64,000 nt of DNA from Cellulosimicrobium protaetiae (GCF_009708005.2 NZ_CP052757.1:1054001-1118000), one strand, 5' to 3'. Positions 50,329 to 59,380 are shown, counted from the first letter of the stretch. Numbers and translations: made by a program. Notes: generated by a model from the sequence alone, not told the origin.

Positions 50329-51315
50329 GGGGTGTCTCCTATATGCGGGTCCAGACGATGCAGGCGGACAGGATCACCGCTGAGCGGTAGGTGATGGCGA
50401 GCTTGTCATAGCGGGTCGCCAGGCCTCGCCACTGCTTGGTCAGTGAGAAGGAGCGTTCGACGACGTTGCGCTTCTTGTAGAGCTCGGTGTCCAGGGCGGG
50501 TGGTCTGCCGCCGGTCGAGCCCTTGCGTTTGCGCGCTGCGGCGGAGTCCTTCTTCTCGGGGATGACGGTCTTGATCCCCCGGCCGCGCAGGAGCGTGCGT
50601 GCCGGCCCGGTGGAGTACGCCCGGTCCGCCAGGACCGCGTCCGGGGTGGTGCGTGGGCGGCCCGGACCGAGCCGTGGTACGCGGATGTCGGCGAGGACCT
50701 CGGCCAGCATCGCCCCGTCGTTGCGCTGCCCGCCGGTGATGACCGCGGCCAGCGGCCGACCGTTGCCGTCCACGGCGTGGTGGATCTTGGTGCTCAGCCC
50801 GCCCCGTGAGCGCCCGATGCCGTGGCCTGCGGGTTCACGCTCTCCGCCGAGCGGGCTGTGGACGAACCCGTCAGGCAGCTTCGTGTGATTCGCCCGTGCC
50901 CCCTGTGTCCTGCTCGGGTCGCGTGGTGTTCGTACCGTGCTGGTGAGCACGGTTGATCGTGGCGTCCACCGACACGGTCCACTCGATCTTGCCCCGTGCG
51001 TCCGCGTACGCGAGCAACCCGGCCAGCACCTTGTCCCACGTGCCGTCCTCGGCGTATCGGCGATGGCGTTTCCACACCGTCTTCCACGACCCGTACACGT
51101 CCCTGGGCAGATCTCGTCACGCGATCCCGGTTCGATACCGGTAGATGATCCCCTCGACCACCCTGCGGTCGTCCCAGAACGGATGACCACGCTTGCCCAC
51201 GTTCGACGGCAGAAACGGAGCGATCTGCCCCCACTGGGCATCAGACAACGACTGGAACCGGGACGACGTCACCCGCAGATCATGCCGCGCACCCGCCCAC
51301 GGTAGGAGACACTCC
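50329..51315 (-). mobile_element. IS5-family insertion sequence (IS427-like), 987 bp
   Basis: Both ends carry the 13-bp terminal inverted repeat GGGGTGTCTCCTA (50329-50341) / TAGGAGACACTCC (51303-51315), matching at 12 of 13 positions. A 4-bp CTAG direct repeat flanks the element at 50325-50328 and 51316-51319, a typical IS5-group target. The transposase gene is interrupted, so the copy is probably inactive alone. Confidence 0.9.
50339..51272 (-). pseudogene. IS5-family transposase, interrupted
   Basis: The N-terminal part (VTSSRFQSLSDAQWGQIAPFLP) starts at a GTG at 51272. It meets an in-frame TGA at 51117-51119 where relatives have Trp (GIA-W-RDLP), then continues in the same frame with YGSWKTVWKRHRR and DATINRAHQHG to a stop at 50871. 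The C-terminal catalytic part (HGIGRSRGGLSTKIHHAVDG, ERSFSLTKQWRGLATRYDK) lies in the +1 frame and ends at 50339 inside the terminal repeat. Two-frame organisation is common in the IS427 group through programmed frameshifting, but the internal TGA is an extra lesion, so the gene is probably dead. Confidence 0.85.
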
Positions 51316-51600
51316 CTAGGCGCAATGCCCGCATGGGACGAGCGCACGCAGAAGGACACGGTCGTCTTCGCGGACAGTGTCGGGTCGTGTCGTGCGTTCT
51401 GCGCGTCGATGTGTCGTATGTGCGACCGTAGGCTTGGGTCCAACCCTCGCGGCGGTGCCAGGGTCGAGACCCGTCACGCCCACGGCACGGGCGGGGAGCG
51501 GACTCTCGCCGGCCGTGGACGAACGGGCGAGGAAGGTGCTCATGGCCGGCACGACGACGACGCCTGGTGACGGGCCCCGCGCCGCGGCAGAGGCGAGCGC

Positions 51601-52800
51601 ATGCGTCGCCTAGGACGCCGCCCGACCCACCGCATGCTGCGTGCCCGGCGCAGGCTCAGAGCGGGCCTTGCGCAGCTGATCTGTGCGGCAGCCGGGGCGG
51701 CGGCTGGTCTCCTGCTGCCACGGGTCGACGCCGGTCCGACGGTGGACGGCAGCAGGTTGGTGGAACCGATGTTCACGCTCGGCGTCGGCGTCATCGGGGT
51801 CGTCAGCATCGTCTTCTCGCTGCTCTTCGGTGTGGTCCAGTGGTCGGCGAGCAGCTTCACACCCCGGCTGGGACTGTTCCGCGCGGACCCGCTCGTCTGG
51901 CGCACCTTCGCGTTCGCGATCGGTGTGTTCGTGTACTGCGCGGTCGCGGCGCTGGCCAGCGCGGACCATCTGAGGGTGTCGGTCGTCGTCCCCGGCGCAG
52001 CGATTGTGGGCGTGCTCGCGGCGGTCGTCCTCTTGCGACGCCTGCAGACCAAGGCCTTCTTGTCGCTTCAGCTCGCCCACGTCCTGGAGGCGATCGTCGC
52101 CCGTGGCCGCGAGGTCGTCGCCGACCTGTACCCGCCGCTCGACTCGGCTCTGGAGCAACCGCGCGACGCTCAGCACGCGCAGCTGCCACCACGACGTCGA
52201 TCGGTCGCCTGGACGGGTCGCTCGGGTGTGGTGCAACAGCTCGAGCTGCGGCGGCTCGTCAGCGCCGCCACCGACTCCGACGTGGTGGTGGTGTTCCGGA
52301 TCGGAGTCGGCGACACCCTCCACGAGGGTGCGACTCTCGCTGACCTGCACGGCGGTGACCTGCAGGACGACGTCGTGCGGCGCGCCGTCGTGCGCGGCTC
52401 GGAGCGCTCCTTCGACCAGGACCCGCTGCTCGCGTTCCGGCTGCTCGCCGACATCGGGCTGCGGGCCCTGTCGCCCGCGATCAACGACCCGGCCACTGCG
52501 GTGGACACGATCGACGCCGTTGAAGGACTGCTCCTCGCCGTCGCGCGCCGTGACGTAGAGGTCGGGGACGTCCGCGACGAGGCCGGAGCGCTCAGGGCTC
52601 GGCTCGTGCTGCCGAGCTGGGAGGACTACCTGGAGACGAGCGTGAGCGACCTGGTGCCGGCGGCGAGCCCTTTCACGATGGTGCTCTCCCGGCTCCTGCG
52701 CCTGCTTGATGAACTGCTCCGGGTGGTGGCACCCGACCAGCGTCCGGCGCTCGAAAGGTTGGCCGCGGACGTGCGCGCGAGGCTCGCCGCCGGCCGCTAG
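51601..52800 (+). CDS. DUF2254 family membrane protein
   Basis: A 399-residue protein with N-terminal membrane spans (about 20-40, 58-82, 98-118, 128-148) and a large C-terminal soluble part. DUF2254 hallmarks are SLLFGVVQWSASSFTPRLGLFRADP, the acidic DPLLAFRLLADIGLRALSPAINDPATAVDTID block and a C-terminal helical region. Function is unknown. It stands between the IS5 element and the sulfatase operon; no promoter was identified with confidence in the 280 bp upstream. Confidence 0.83.
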   Translation: MRRLGRRPTHRMLRARRRLRAGLAQLICAAAGAAAGLLLPRVDAGPTVDGSRLVEPMFTLGVGVIGVVSIVFSLLFGVVQWSASSFTPRLGLFRADPLVWRTFAFAIGVFVYCAVAALASADHLRVSVVVPGAAIVGVLAAVVLLRRLQTKAFLSLQLAHVLEAIVARGREVVADLYPPLDSALEQPRDAQHAQLPPRRRSVAWTGRSGVVQQLELRRLVSAATDSDVVVVFRIGVGDTLHEGATLADLHGGDLQDDVVRRAVVRGSERSFDQDPLLAFRLLADIGLRALSPAINDPATAVDTIDAVEGLLLAVARRDVEVGDVRDEAGALRARLVLPSWEDYLETSVSDLVPAASPFTMVLSRLLRLLDELLRVVAPDQRPALERLAADVRARLAAGR

Positions 52801-52886
52801 AGGTGAGCGAGCCGGGTGCGTTGTCGAGGGCCGAGGAACGGCGACCACGAGTCCTCAGGTCCCTGACGTCCGCTGGAATCGTGCAG

Positions 52887-52903
52887 TCACCCATTCTGGG
52901 TGA
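52887..52903. promoter_or_regulatory. Inverted repeat upstream of the sulfatase operon
   Basis: TCACCCA-TTC-TGGGTGA, perfect 7-bp arms, lies 80 bp before the sulfatase start. It could be an operator or part of the leader. Confidence 0.45.
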
Positions 52904-52983
52904 TGCGATGCTGACGGGTGGGCGCCAGCCTCGAGAGAGGATGCGGCGTGTCACGTCGTAGGCGCACCGAGGGTGGGGTCGTG

Positions 52984-54495
52984 ATGGCGGAGACGGGACC
53001 GAACGTCTTGATCATCTTGGCCGATGATGTCGGGTGGTCCGACGCTAGCTGCTACCACGACGGGTTGATGGGGACCACGACGCCGAACATCGACCGGATC
53101 GCTGACGAAGGCGCCCGTCTGACGGACTGCTACGCCCAGGCCAGCTGCACCGCGGGACGCGCCGCGCTGATCACCGGTCAGCTTCCCATGCGCACGGGCT
53201 TGACGACGGTCGGCCTGCCCGGAGCGGAGCAGGGCCTGCAGCCCGAGGACCCGACCCTGGCCGAGCTCGTCAAGCCGCTGGGTTACGCGACCGCACAGAT
53301 CGGGAAGAACCATCTCGGGGACCGCAACGAGTTCTTGCCGACCGTCCACGGCTTCGACGAGTTCTACGGCAACCTGTACCACCTCAACGCCGAGGAGGAG
53401 CCGGAGCAGCCGGACTACCCGAGGGACCACCCCGCGTTCCAGCGGTTCTTCGCTCCTCGGGGCGTCCTGGACTGCCGGGCGAGCGAGGTCGACGACGACT
53501 CGGTCGACGAGCGCTTCGGCCGGGTCGGCAAGCAGACCATCCACGACAGCGGACCGCTGACCCGGGAACGGATGGAGACCATCGAGGACGACCTCCTGAA
53601 CCACTCGATCGACTTCATCCGCCGTTCTCACGAGGCCGGAGAGCCATTCCTGGTGTGGCACAACACCACCCGCATGCATGTTTGGACCCGTTTGTCGGAA
53701 CGGTGGCGGGACAAGACAGGATTCGGCGTCTACGCCGACGGCATGCAGGAGCTGGACTGGGTCGTGGGCGAGCTCCTCGGCACACTCGACGAGCTCGGCA
53801 TCGCCGACGACACGATCGTGATCTTCACCTCGGACAACGGCGCCGAGAAGTTCACCTGGCCCGACGGCGGGACCTCCCCGTTCCGCGGGGAGAAGGGTCT
53901 GGGCTGGGAAGGAGGCTTCCGCGCACCGTTCCTGATCCGCTGGCCAGGACACATCCCGGCAGCACAGGTGCTCAACGGGATCTTCTCGCTCGAGGACGTC
54001 GTCCCCACCATCCTGGCCGCGGCCGGGGTCGGCGACATCAAGGAACGACTGCTCGCGGGCCACCAGGCAGGCGACAAGCACTTCCGCGTCCACCTGGACG
54101 GGTACAACCAGCTGCCCTACCTGACAGGACAGAGCCCCGAGTCCGCCCGCGACGAGTTCTTCTACTACGGCGAGCACGACCTGTTCGCCATCCGCTACCG
54201 CAACTGGAAGATCCACTTCCAGACCAAGGACGACTGGTTCGGAGGGCAGCTCGAGCGCCCGACCGTGCCGCTGCCCGTCAATCTGCGGGCCGACCCCTTC
54301 GAGCAGCACATGAGCGCACCGTCGTACCCGATCTACGTCGGCGAGAAGCTCTGGACCGTCATGCCGGCGGGATACATCCTGCAACAGCACGCCCAGACGT
54401 TCGCACAGTTCCCGCCCCGGCAGGCCCCACCGGACTTCAACCCCAGCCAGATGCTCGCCGCAGTGCTCAGCACGGTCGCGAACGGGCTGGAATGA
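52984..54495 (+). CDS. Formylglycine-dependent sulfatase
   Basis: A 503-residue type I sulfatase. The N-terminal metal-binding pair is in ILADDVGWSD, and the active-site signature is CTAGRAALITGQLPMRTG (near residue 57), a C-x-A-x-R form whose Cys must be converted to formylglycine. The second metal site is TSDNGAEK (about 283). No signal peptide is present, so it acts in the cytoplasm, which implies import of the sulfated substrate. The next gene overlaps by 4 bp and encodes the matching activating enzyme. Substrate unknown: a sulfate ester of an aryl, steroid or sugar. Confidence 0.9.
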   Translation: MAETGPNVLIILADDVGWSDASCYHDGLMGTTTPNIDRIADEGARLTDCYAQASCTAGRAALITGQLPMRTGLTTVGLPGAEQGLQPEDPTLAELVKPLGYATAQIGKNHLGDRNEFLPTVHGFDEFYGNLYHLNAEEEPEQPDYPRDHPAFQRFFAPRGVLDCRASEVDDDSVDERFGRVGKQTIHDSGPLTRERMETIEDDLLNHSIDFIRRSHEAGEPFLVWHNTTRMHVWTRLSERWRDKTGFGVYADGMQELDWVVGELLGTLDELGIADDTIVIFTSDNGAEKFTWPDGGTSPFRGEKGLGWEGGFRAPFLIRWPGHIPAAQVLNGIFSLEDVVPTILAAAGVGDIKERLLAGHQAGDKHFRVHLDGYNQLPYLTGQSPESARDEFFYYGEHDLFAIRYRNWKIHFQTKDDWFGGQLERPTVPLPVNLRADPFEQHMSAPSYPIYVGEKLWTVMPAGYILQQHAQTFAQFPPRQAPPDFNPSQMLAAVLSTVANGLE

Positions 54496-55529
54496 CACAC
54501 CCGACAGGACCCGCCGAGACACACCGCCTCCAGCGCGAGGAACGACACACGAGCACCGCGCCGTCCTCGCCAACAGCACCCGCGGGAATGGTCTGGATCC
54601 CGGGCGGGGAGTTCGCCATGGGATCCGAGGAGTTCTACCCCGAAGAGCGCCCCGTCCGACGGGTCGCGGTCGACGGGTTCTGGATGGACGAGCACCCCGT
54701 GACCGTCCAGGAGTTCTCACGGTTCGTCCGAGCCACCGGGTACGTCACGGTCGCCGAACGCCCGCTCGACCCCACCCAGTACCCCGGCGCGGACCCCGAC
54801 CTGCTCGCCCCCGGCTCGCTCGTGTTCCGCAAGACGACCGGCCCGGTCGACCTGCGCGACAACCGGCTGTGGTGGCAGTACGTCCTCGGAGCGTCCTGGC
54901 GGCACCCCGAAGGCACCGACGCCGACGCACTGCAGCGCGCCGACCATCCCGTCGTGCACGTGGCGTGGGAGGACGTGAACGCCTACGCCCGCTGGGCCGG
55001 TAAGGAGATCGCGACCGAAGCCGAGTGGGAGTTCGCCGCGCGTGGCGGCCTGGACGGCGCGAGGTTCGCCTGGGGCGACGAGCACTTCCCGGCCGGGCGT
55101 GCGATGGCGAACACCTGGCAAGGGCAGTTCCCCTGGCAGAACCTCGTGCTCGACGGATACGAGGGGACCTCGCCCGTCGGTCGTTTCCCTCCCAACGGCT
55201 TCGGCCTCGCGGACGTCACCGGGAACGTCTGGGAATGGACCAGCGACTACTACAGGACCTCCCACGACGCCGTGGCTCATCACGCGTGCTGCGTGCCACG
55301 AAACCCACACGTACTCACACCCGAGCAGTCCTTCGGCGCACCCGACGAACCGGGCTCGCAGATCCCCCGCAGGGTCATCAAGGGCGGCTCCCACCTGTGC
55401 GCGCCGAACTACTGCCTGCGCTACCGACCAGCCGCTCGGCAAGCACAGATGATCGACACCGGAACGGCCCACCTCGGCTTCCGGTGCATCACACGACCGC
55501 ACCCGCACCAGATCCCCTCGACAGCCTGA
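54492..55529 (+). CDS. Formylglycine-generating enzyme (SUMF1/FGE family)
   Basis: A 345-residue copper-dependent oxidase that converts the sulfatase active-site Cys to formylglycine. FGE signatures run throughout: MVWIPGGEFAMGSEEFYPEE (about 35), VTVQEFSRFV, ATEAEWEFAARGG (about 175), NVWEWTSDYY (about 245), and the active-site pair GGSHLCAPNYCLRYRPAAR (about 300) with both copper-binding cysteines. Overlap ATGA with the sulfatase stop shows coupling. It most likely serves the neighbouring sulfatase. Confidence 0.94.
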   Translation: MTHPTGPAETHRLQREERHTSTAPSSPTAPAGMVWIPGGEFAMGSEEFYPEERPVRRVAVDGFWMDEHPVTVQEFSRFVRATGYVTVAERPLDPTQYPGADPDLLAPGSLVFRKTTGPVDLRDNRLWWQYVLGASWRHPEGTDADALQRADHPVVHVAWEDVNAYARWAGKEIATEAEWEFAARGGLDGARFAWGDEHFPAGRAMANTWQGQFPWQNLVLDGYEGTSPVGRFPPNGFGLADVTGNVWEWTSDYYRTSHDAVAHHACCVPRNPHVLTPEQSFGAPDEPGSQIPRRVIKGGSHLCAPNYCLRYRPAARQAQMIDTGTAHLGFRCITRPHPHQIPSTA

Positions 55530-55862
55530 CGCGACGAACCAGCCCAAGCCCTGCGCCCAACCTCGGCAACGCGGCGGACGACCGGGACACGACGAAGTTC
55601 CGCTCAGTCCGGAGAAGCCGTTGTCGCGGCGCCGGGCCGAATGGGACGATCCCGAGGCTCCCGACCGACCCACCGCCGAGCACAACGTCCGGCTGCGAGA
55701 CCTCGCCCACCGTGCCGTCCACGAAGGCACCTCATCCGAGCCGAACGGCGCGCGGCCAGAATCGCAGCACTGCTCCGAAAGCCCGCACCCCGGAAGTACC
55801 AGGACGGCCCGGGGTGCCGGACCTGCTTCCAGCAGCCTCACGGCAGAGGCGGGAGACACGCC
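55530..55862. other. Intergenic region after the sulfatase operon
   Basis: No supported gene in these 333 bp. A short forward frame (from a TTG at 55621, 81 codons) has low-complexity composition and no ribosome-binding site, and was not called. No clear terminator was seen. Confidence 0.4.
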
Positions 55863-57161
55863 CTAGTACGCGCCCTGCCCGGGAGCCCACGCGTCGGACG
55901 TGAAGCCGGACGGCGCGCCCGGCGACCACGGTGCGGGCGGCGGCTGCGGCGTCCGGACGAGGAACGCCTGGCGTGCGGTCAGCATGAGCTGCAGCAGCGC
56001 GCGGCGCTGCCCCTCGACCCGCCACGCCTCGACCGCGCCTCGCGCGACGCGGTCGTGGAGCAGCGCGAGCTCGGTCGCCGCCTGCTGGTAGTCGCGCATC
56101 GCGTGCGCAGCGCCGGTGCCACCCGTGCGGCGGGCCCAGTCGCGCGCCTGGCGCCGGGCCTTGAGCGTCGAGAGCATCGTGAGGTCGGCGGGCGTGACCA
56201 GCCCCGTGGGGACGTACGGGACGAGCTGGCGCTGGATCGTCGCGACCGTGCGGCGACGGTCCCGGACGAGCAGCACGATCAGCGTGACGAGGACGCCGAG
56301 CCCCGCGAGGTACGCGACCCCGAGCGCGAGCGTGCCGAAGCCGGTCGAGGCGTTCCACAGCATGTGGAGCGCGATGGCGGCGGCGAGGCCGCCGAGGGGG
56401 GCGAGGACGCGCCGCGGTCCGGGCGGGCTCGTGGCCGCGCTCGCGACGCCCAGCCCCGTGAGCGCGGTGCACAGCGGGTGCAGCAGCGGCGTGACGAGCG
56501 CGCGCAGGACGAACGTCGGCCCGAGCGTGCCGTCCTGCGCCGCCATGATGAAGTACGTGACGTTCTCGACCGCCGCGAAACCGAGCGCGACCATCGCCGC
56601 GTAGATGACGCCGTCGGTCCAGCCGTCGATCTCGTGCCGGCGGAACCACAGCATGCCGAACAGCACCGCACCCTTGAGGATCTCCTCGACGAACGGCGCC
56701 CCGAACGACGCGACGACGTACCAGCCGACCTCCTCGCCGAACAGCGGCGCGGTGAGCAGCTCGAGCCCGAGCGTGTTGAGGATCCCCGCGACGAGCGTCG
56801 CGATCCCGGCCCCCCACAGGAACGCCACGACGAGCGCGCTCGGCGGCTCCGGCTCCAGCCGGTCGAGCGCGAGGACCACCGGCAGCCAGATGCCGAGCGG
56901 CACGAGCGCGAGGAGGAGTCCGACGGTGAACGTCCCGACGCCCGACAGCGCCGCGAGCACGAGACCCACGAGCAGGCACAGGCTCGCGACGGCGATGGTC
57001 ACGATGACGCCGACGCGCGCCCGGCCCGGGGGGCGACCCTCCAGGACCGCGCGCGGGTCGAGCGGCACCGCGATGCCCGCAGGACCCTGCGGGTGCGGGG
57101 GCACCGGCGTCGGCTGCGGGTGCGGCGGAGGGACGGCAGGGCCGTGCGGCGGGTACGTCAC
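55863..57161 (-). CDS. PrsW family intramembrane metalloprotease
   Basis: A 432-residue membrane protease with about eight or nine spans. The first catalytic motif is APFVEEILKG (about 155), the second GFAAVENVTYF (about 195), and the third the His pair region TPLLHPLCTAL and ALHMLWNAS. In B. subtilis PrsW performs site-1 cleavage of the anti-sigma factor RsiW; actinobacterial roles vary. The GTG at 57161 lies just after a TAGCCT -10-like box without a ribosome-binding site, suggesting a leaderless transcript. The Pro-rich N-terminus (about 1-35) and a long basic C-terminal tail are likely disordered. Confidence 0.87.
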   Translation of the reverse strand: MTYPPHGPAVPPPHPQPTPVPPHPQGPAGIAVPLDPRAVLEGRPPGRARVGVIVTIAVASLCLLVGLVLAALSGVGTFTVGLLLALVPLGIWLPVVLALDRLEPEPPSALVVAFLWGAGIATLVAGILNTLGLELLTAPLFGEEVGWYVVASFGAPFVEEILKGAVLFGMLWFRRHEIDGWTDGVIYAAMVALGFAAVENVTYFIMAAQDGTLGPTFVLRALVTPLLHPLCTALTGLGVASAATSPPGPRRVLAPLGGLAAAIALHMLWNASTGFGTLALGVAYLAGLGVLVTLIVLLVRDRRRTVATIQRQLVPYVPTGLVTPADLTMLSTLKARRQARDWARRTGGTGAAHAMRDYQQAATELALLHDRVARGAVEAWRVEGQRRALLQLMLTARQAFLVRTPQPPPAPWSPGAPSGFTSDAWAPGQGAY

Positions 57162-57341
57162 GGGCGGTAAGGCTACGCACCCGGGCGCCGCGGGGGAAAG
57201 GTGTCCGCCGGTGGTGGCGCCGACCCCGGGGTTGCGGGCGAGGCGGTCGCCGAACCCGGGATGCCGCCGGGCTCGGCGCGAGACGTGCCGACGACCCCGG
57301 GGTCGTCGGCCGTGAGCGGGGTCTGAAGGCTGTGGTGGTTC

Positions 57342-57761
57342 CTAGGCGGCGACGTCGTAGCCGGACCGGACGCCGCCCCGGCGGCGCACGGTGGCGTCGT
57401 CGGGCACGATCTCGTCCGGCGGGACGACGGCGCCCGGCTCCACGAGGACGCGGCGCCCGACGCGCGCGCCGCTGCCCACGCGGGCGCGGTCGCCGACCCG
57501 GGTCTCGGGGGAGAGGCGCACGTTGTCGCCGACGCGGACGTCACGCCCGAGGACGACGTCCCGGTCGATCCAGCTCCCTTCGCCGAGCTCGCAGCCGTGC
57601 CCGATGACGGCCCCCTTCTCGACGTACGTGCCCGACCCGACGGGGACGGACTCGGGGACGCGCGCGTGCGGCGACACGAGGCCGCCGCCGGTGTGGCGCT
57701 CGTAGTGCATGATCTCGCCGTAGTCGTTCTCGACCTGGACACGGCGTGCGAGGCGGGCCAT
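57342..57761 (-). CDS. Hexapeptide-repeat (left-handed beta-helix) protein
   Basis: A 139-residue protein. Residues about 30-120 form imperfect hexapeptide repeats with a small aliphatic residue every sixth position (VPVGSG, TYVEKG, AVIGHG, VVLGRD, VRVGDN, ARVGSG, VLVEPG), giving a left-handed beta-helix. Known folds of this type are acyltransferases or gamma-carbonic anhydrase-like proteins, but no catalytic domain or His-metal triad is evident. Role unknown; a scaffold or a small acyltransferase is possible. Confidence 0.72.
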   Translation of the reverse strand: MARLARRVQVENDYGEIMHYERHTGGGLVSPHARVPESVPVGSGTYVEKGAVIGHGCELGEGSWIDRDVVLGRDVRVGDNVRLSPETRVGDRARVGSGARVGRRVLVEPGAVVPPDEIVPDDATVRRRGGVRSGYDVAA

Positions 57762-57862
57762 CTGACCTCCTCAGGGTCTGTCGGCGGTGTTCTGCTGACA
57801 TAACGTCGGAGCGCTGCCCAGGATTCCACCGCGGTCGGGTGGTAGCGCAGAACCCGGTCCGC

Positions 57863-57874
57863 CGAGGTAGAACC
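57863..57874 (+). repeat. 21-bp phased repeat, locus V, left part interrupted by IS30
   Basis: The first 12 bases of a forward unit (CGAGGTAGAACC) stop at the IS30 boundary. The rest of the unit continues at 59181 after a duplicated AACC. A degenerate unit (AGAACCCGGTC at 57849-57859) may precede it. Confidence 0.8.
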
Positions 57875-59176
57875 TTGGTCTCAACCGGTCATCGCAACAT
57901 CGGGTTGGTCAGGTTGGTGAGAGTAGCGCGGCGAGCTTCTCGGCGGGGGTGGCCCAGCCGAGGGTTTGGCGGGGTCGGGTGTTGAGGGCGTCTGCGACGT
58001 CTTCGAGGTCGGATGCGGGGTGCACGGACAGGTCGGTGCCTTTGGGGTAGTACTGGCGTAGGAGCCCGTTGGTGTTCTCGTTGCTGCCGCGCTGCCAGGG
58101 TGCGTGCGGGTCGCAGAAGAACAGGTCGATGGGATCGGTGAATCCGATGTCGATGCCGACGTTCGGTGTCATCTCTCGGCCCCGGTCCCAGGTGAGGGTG
58201 CGTCGTAGGTGCTCGGGCAGGGCCCGGATCTTGGTCCGCATCGCTTCTGCGACCTGCTCGGCGGCGTAGCCGTGCGGCAGGTGCAGCAGCATCACGAACC
58301 GGGTGCTGCGCTCGACCAGGGTCCCGATCGCGGACTTGTTGCCGGCACCGATGATCAGATCGCCCTCCCAGTGGCCCGGCACGGCGCGGTCGGCGATCTC
58401 GGCCGGGCGTTCGCTGATCAGGACATCGGGCGGTAGCAGGCGTTGCCCCTGACGCTTGGTGCGGGCCTGGGCCCGAGGGCGGCGGCGGGCGCGTCCGGTC
58501 CGCAGCGCGGTGTGCAGCTCGGCGCGCAGCCCGCCACGGCCCTGGACATACAACGCCTGATAGATCGCCTCGTGACTGATCCGCATCGACTCATCATCGG
58601 GGAAGTCGACCGGGAGGCGGTTCGCGATCTGCTGCGGGCTCCACACCCGTGCGCGGCGGCTGTCCGGTCGCACGGTGCCGTCCAGCCGGTCGCAGACATA
58701 GCCCGCCAGGCGCGGGTCGAGCGCGAGCTTGCGCCGATCCTGTTTGGGACGCGCGGCCTGCCGGTCGCGGTGGGCCTGCGCGACCGAGGGCACATACCGA
58801 CCATCGCTCGCCCGCCGGCCCGGGTTGGTCAACTCACGCCAGATCGTCGAGCGTGGACGGCCCAGCCGCCGCCCGATCGCCGCGTACGAATGACCCTCGG
58901 CACGCAGCAACGCCATCCGCTCGCGTTCTTCGAACGACACGAACCGGCCCGTGGGCGCGGCGAGATCGATATCAGGCACCCCGCCAGACTCAGCGATCCA
59001 GGCCTGCACCGTGCGGGTCGACACGCCCACCCCCGCGGCCGCCGCGACCACAGGCACGCCATCGACGAACGCCCGCCAGAACTCCCGCCGCCACTGCCGC
59101 GGCACCGACACCCCACCACGCACCATCCGAAAACACCCCTCGAATCAGGATGTTGCGATGACCAGTTGAGACCGCC
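57875..59176 (-). mobile_element. IS30-family insertion sequence, 1302 bp
   Basis: Terminal inverted repeats pair 57877-57901 with 59149-59173 (24 of 25 positions). The flanking AACC at 57871-57874 and 59177-59180 fits a target duplication. Deleting the element with one AACC restores an intact repeat unit in exact 21-bp phase with its neighbours. The transposase is intact, so this may be a recent or active copy. Confidence 0.88.
57909..59126 (-). CDS. IS30 family transposase
   Basis: A 405-residue DDE transposase. The N-terminal helix-turn-helix regions (about 20-110; GVGVSTRTVQAWI and GHSYAAIGRRLGRPRSTIWRE) bind the ends. The catalytic triad is visible as Asp in GHWEGDLIIG (about 235), Asp in LTWDRGREM (about 290) and Glu in NENTNGLLRQYYPKG (about 335). 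Length and motifs match IS30 transposases, and the frame is uninterrupted. Confidence 0.95.
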   Translation of the reverse strand: MVRGGVSVPRQWRREFWRAFVDGVPVVAAAAGVGVSTRTVQAWIAESGGVPDIDLAAPTGRFVSFEERERMALLRAEGHSYAAIGRRLGRPRSTIWRELTNPGRRASDGRYVPSVAQAHRDRQAARPKQDRRKLALDPRLAGYVCDRLDGTVRPDSRRARVWSPQQIANRLPVDFPDDESMRISHEAIYQALYVQGRGGLRAELHTALRTGRARRRPRAQARTKRQGQRLLPPDVLISERPAEIADRAVPGHWEGDLIIGAGNKSAIGTLVERSTRFVMLLHLPHGYAAEQVAEAMRTKIRALPEHLRRTLTWDRGREMTPNVGIDIGFTDPIDLFFCDPHAPWQRGSNENTNGLLRQYYPKGTDLSVHPASDLEDVADALNTRPRQTLGWATPAEKLAALLSPT

Positions 59177-59249
59177 AACCCTGGTCTGCCGAGATAGAAC
59201 CGTGGTCGCGCGAGGTAGAACCGTGGTTGGCCGAGGTAGAGCCCTGGTT
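59177..59249 (+). repeat. 21-bp phased repeat, locus V, forward array continued
   Basis: The interrupted unit resumes at 59181; intact forward units start at 59190, 59211 and 59232, exactly 21 bp apart. Together with the left fragment this made at least four forward units before the IS30 insertion. Confidence 0.9.
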
Positions 59250-59283
59250 CTCGTGCCCGACGGCGGTCTGGTCGCCTTGGGTG

Positions 59284-59380
59284 GGCGGGGTGGGTGGTGG
59301 TGCCGCGTCTACCATCCGCCGCTCGTTCCTCGCGGCTCCCGCCAGGCCCGCCACGACGCGGCACCACCACCCACCCCGCC
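59284..59380. other. Module B central stem-loop
   Basis: A perfect 26-bp stem (59284-59309 with 59355-59380) closes a 45-nt loop that matches module A (43976-44020) at 44 of 45 positions. Both copies follow a forward repeat array and a short CCCGACGGC motif. No coding potential is evident. Confidence 0.85.

Noticed and set aside
51542-51613. Very short forward frame after the IS5 element
   Set aside because: Fewer than 25 codons, overlapping the DUF2254 start; no evidence of translation.
55621-55866. Short forward frame (81 codons) between the FGE and PrsW genes
   Set aside because: It starts at TTG without a ribosome-binding site, has low-complexity composition and no recognisable motif.
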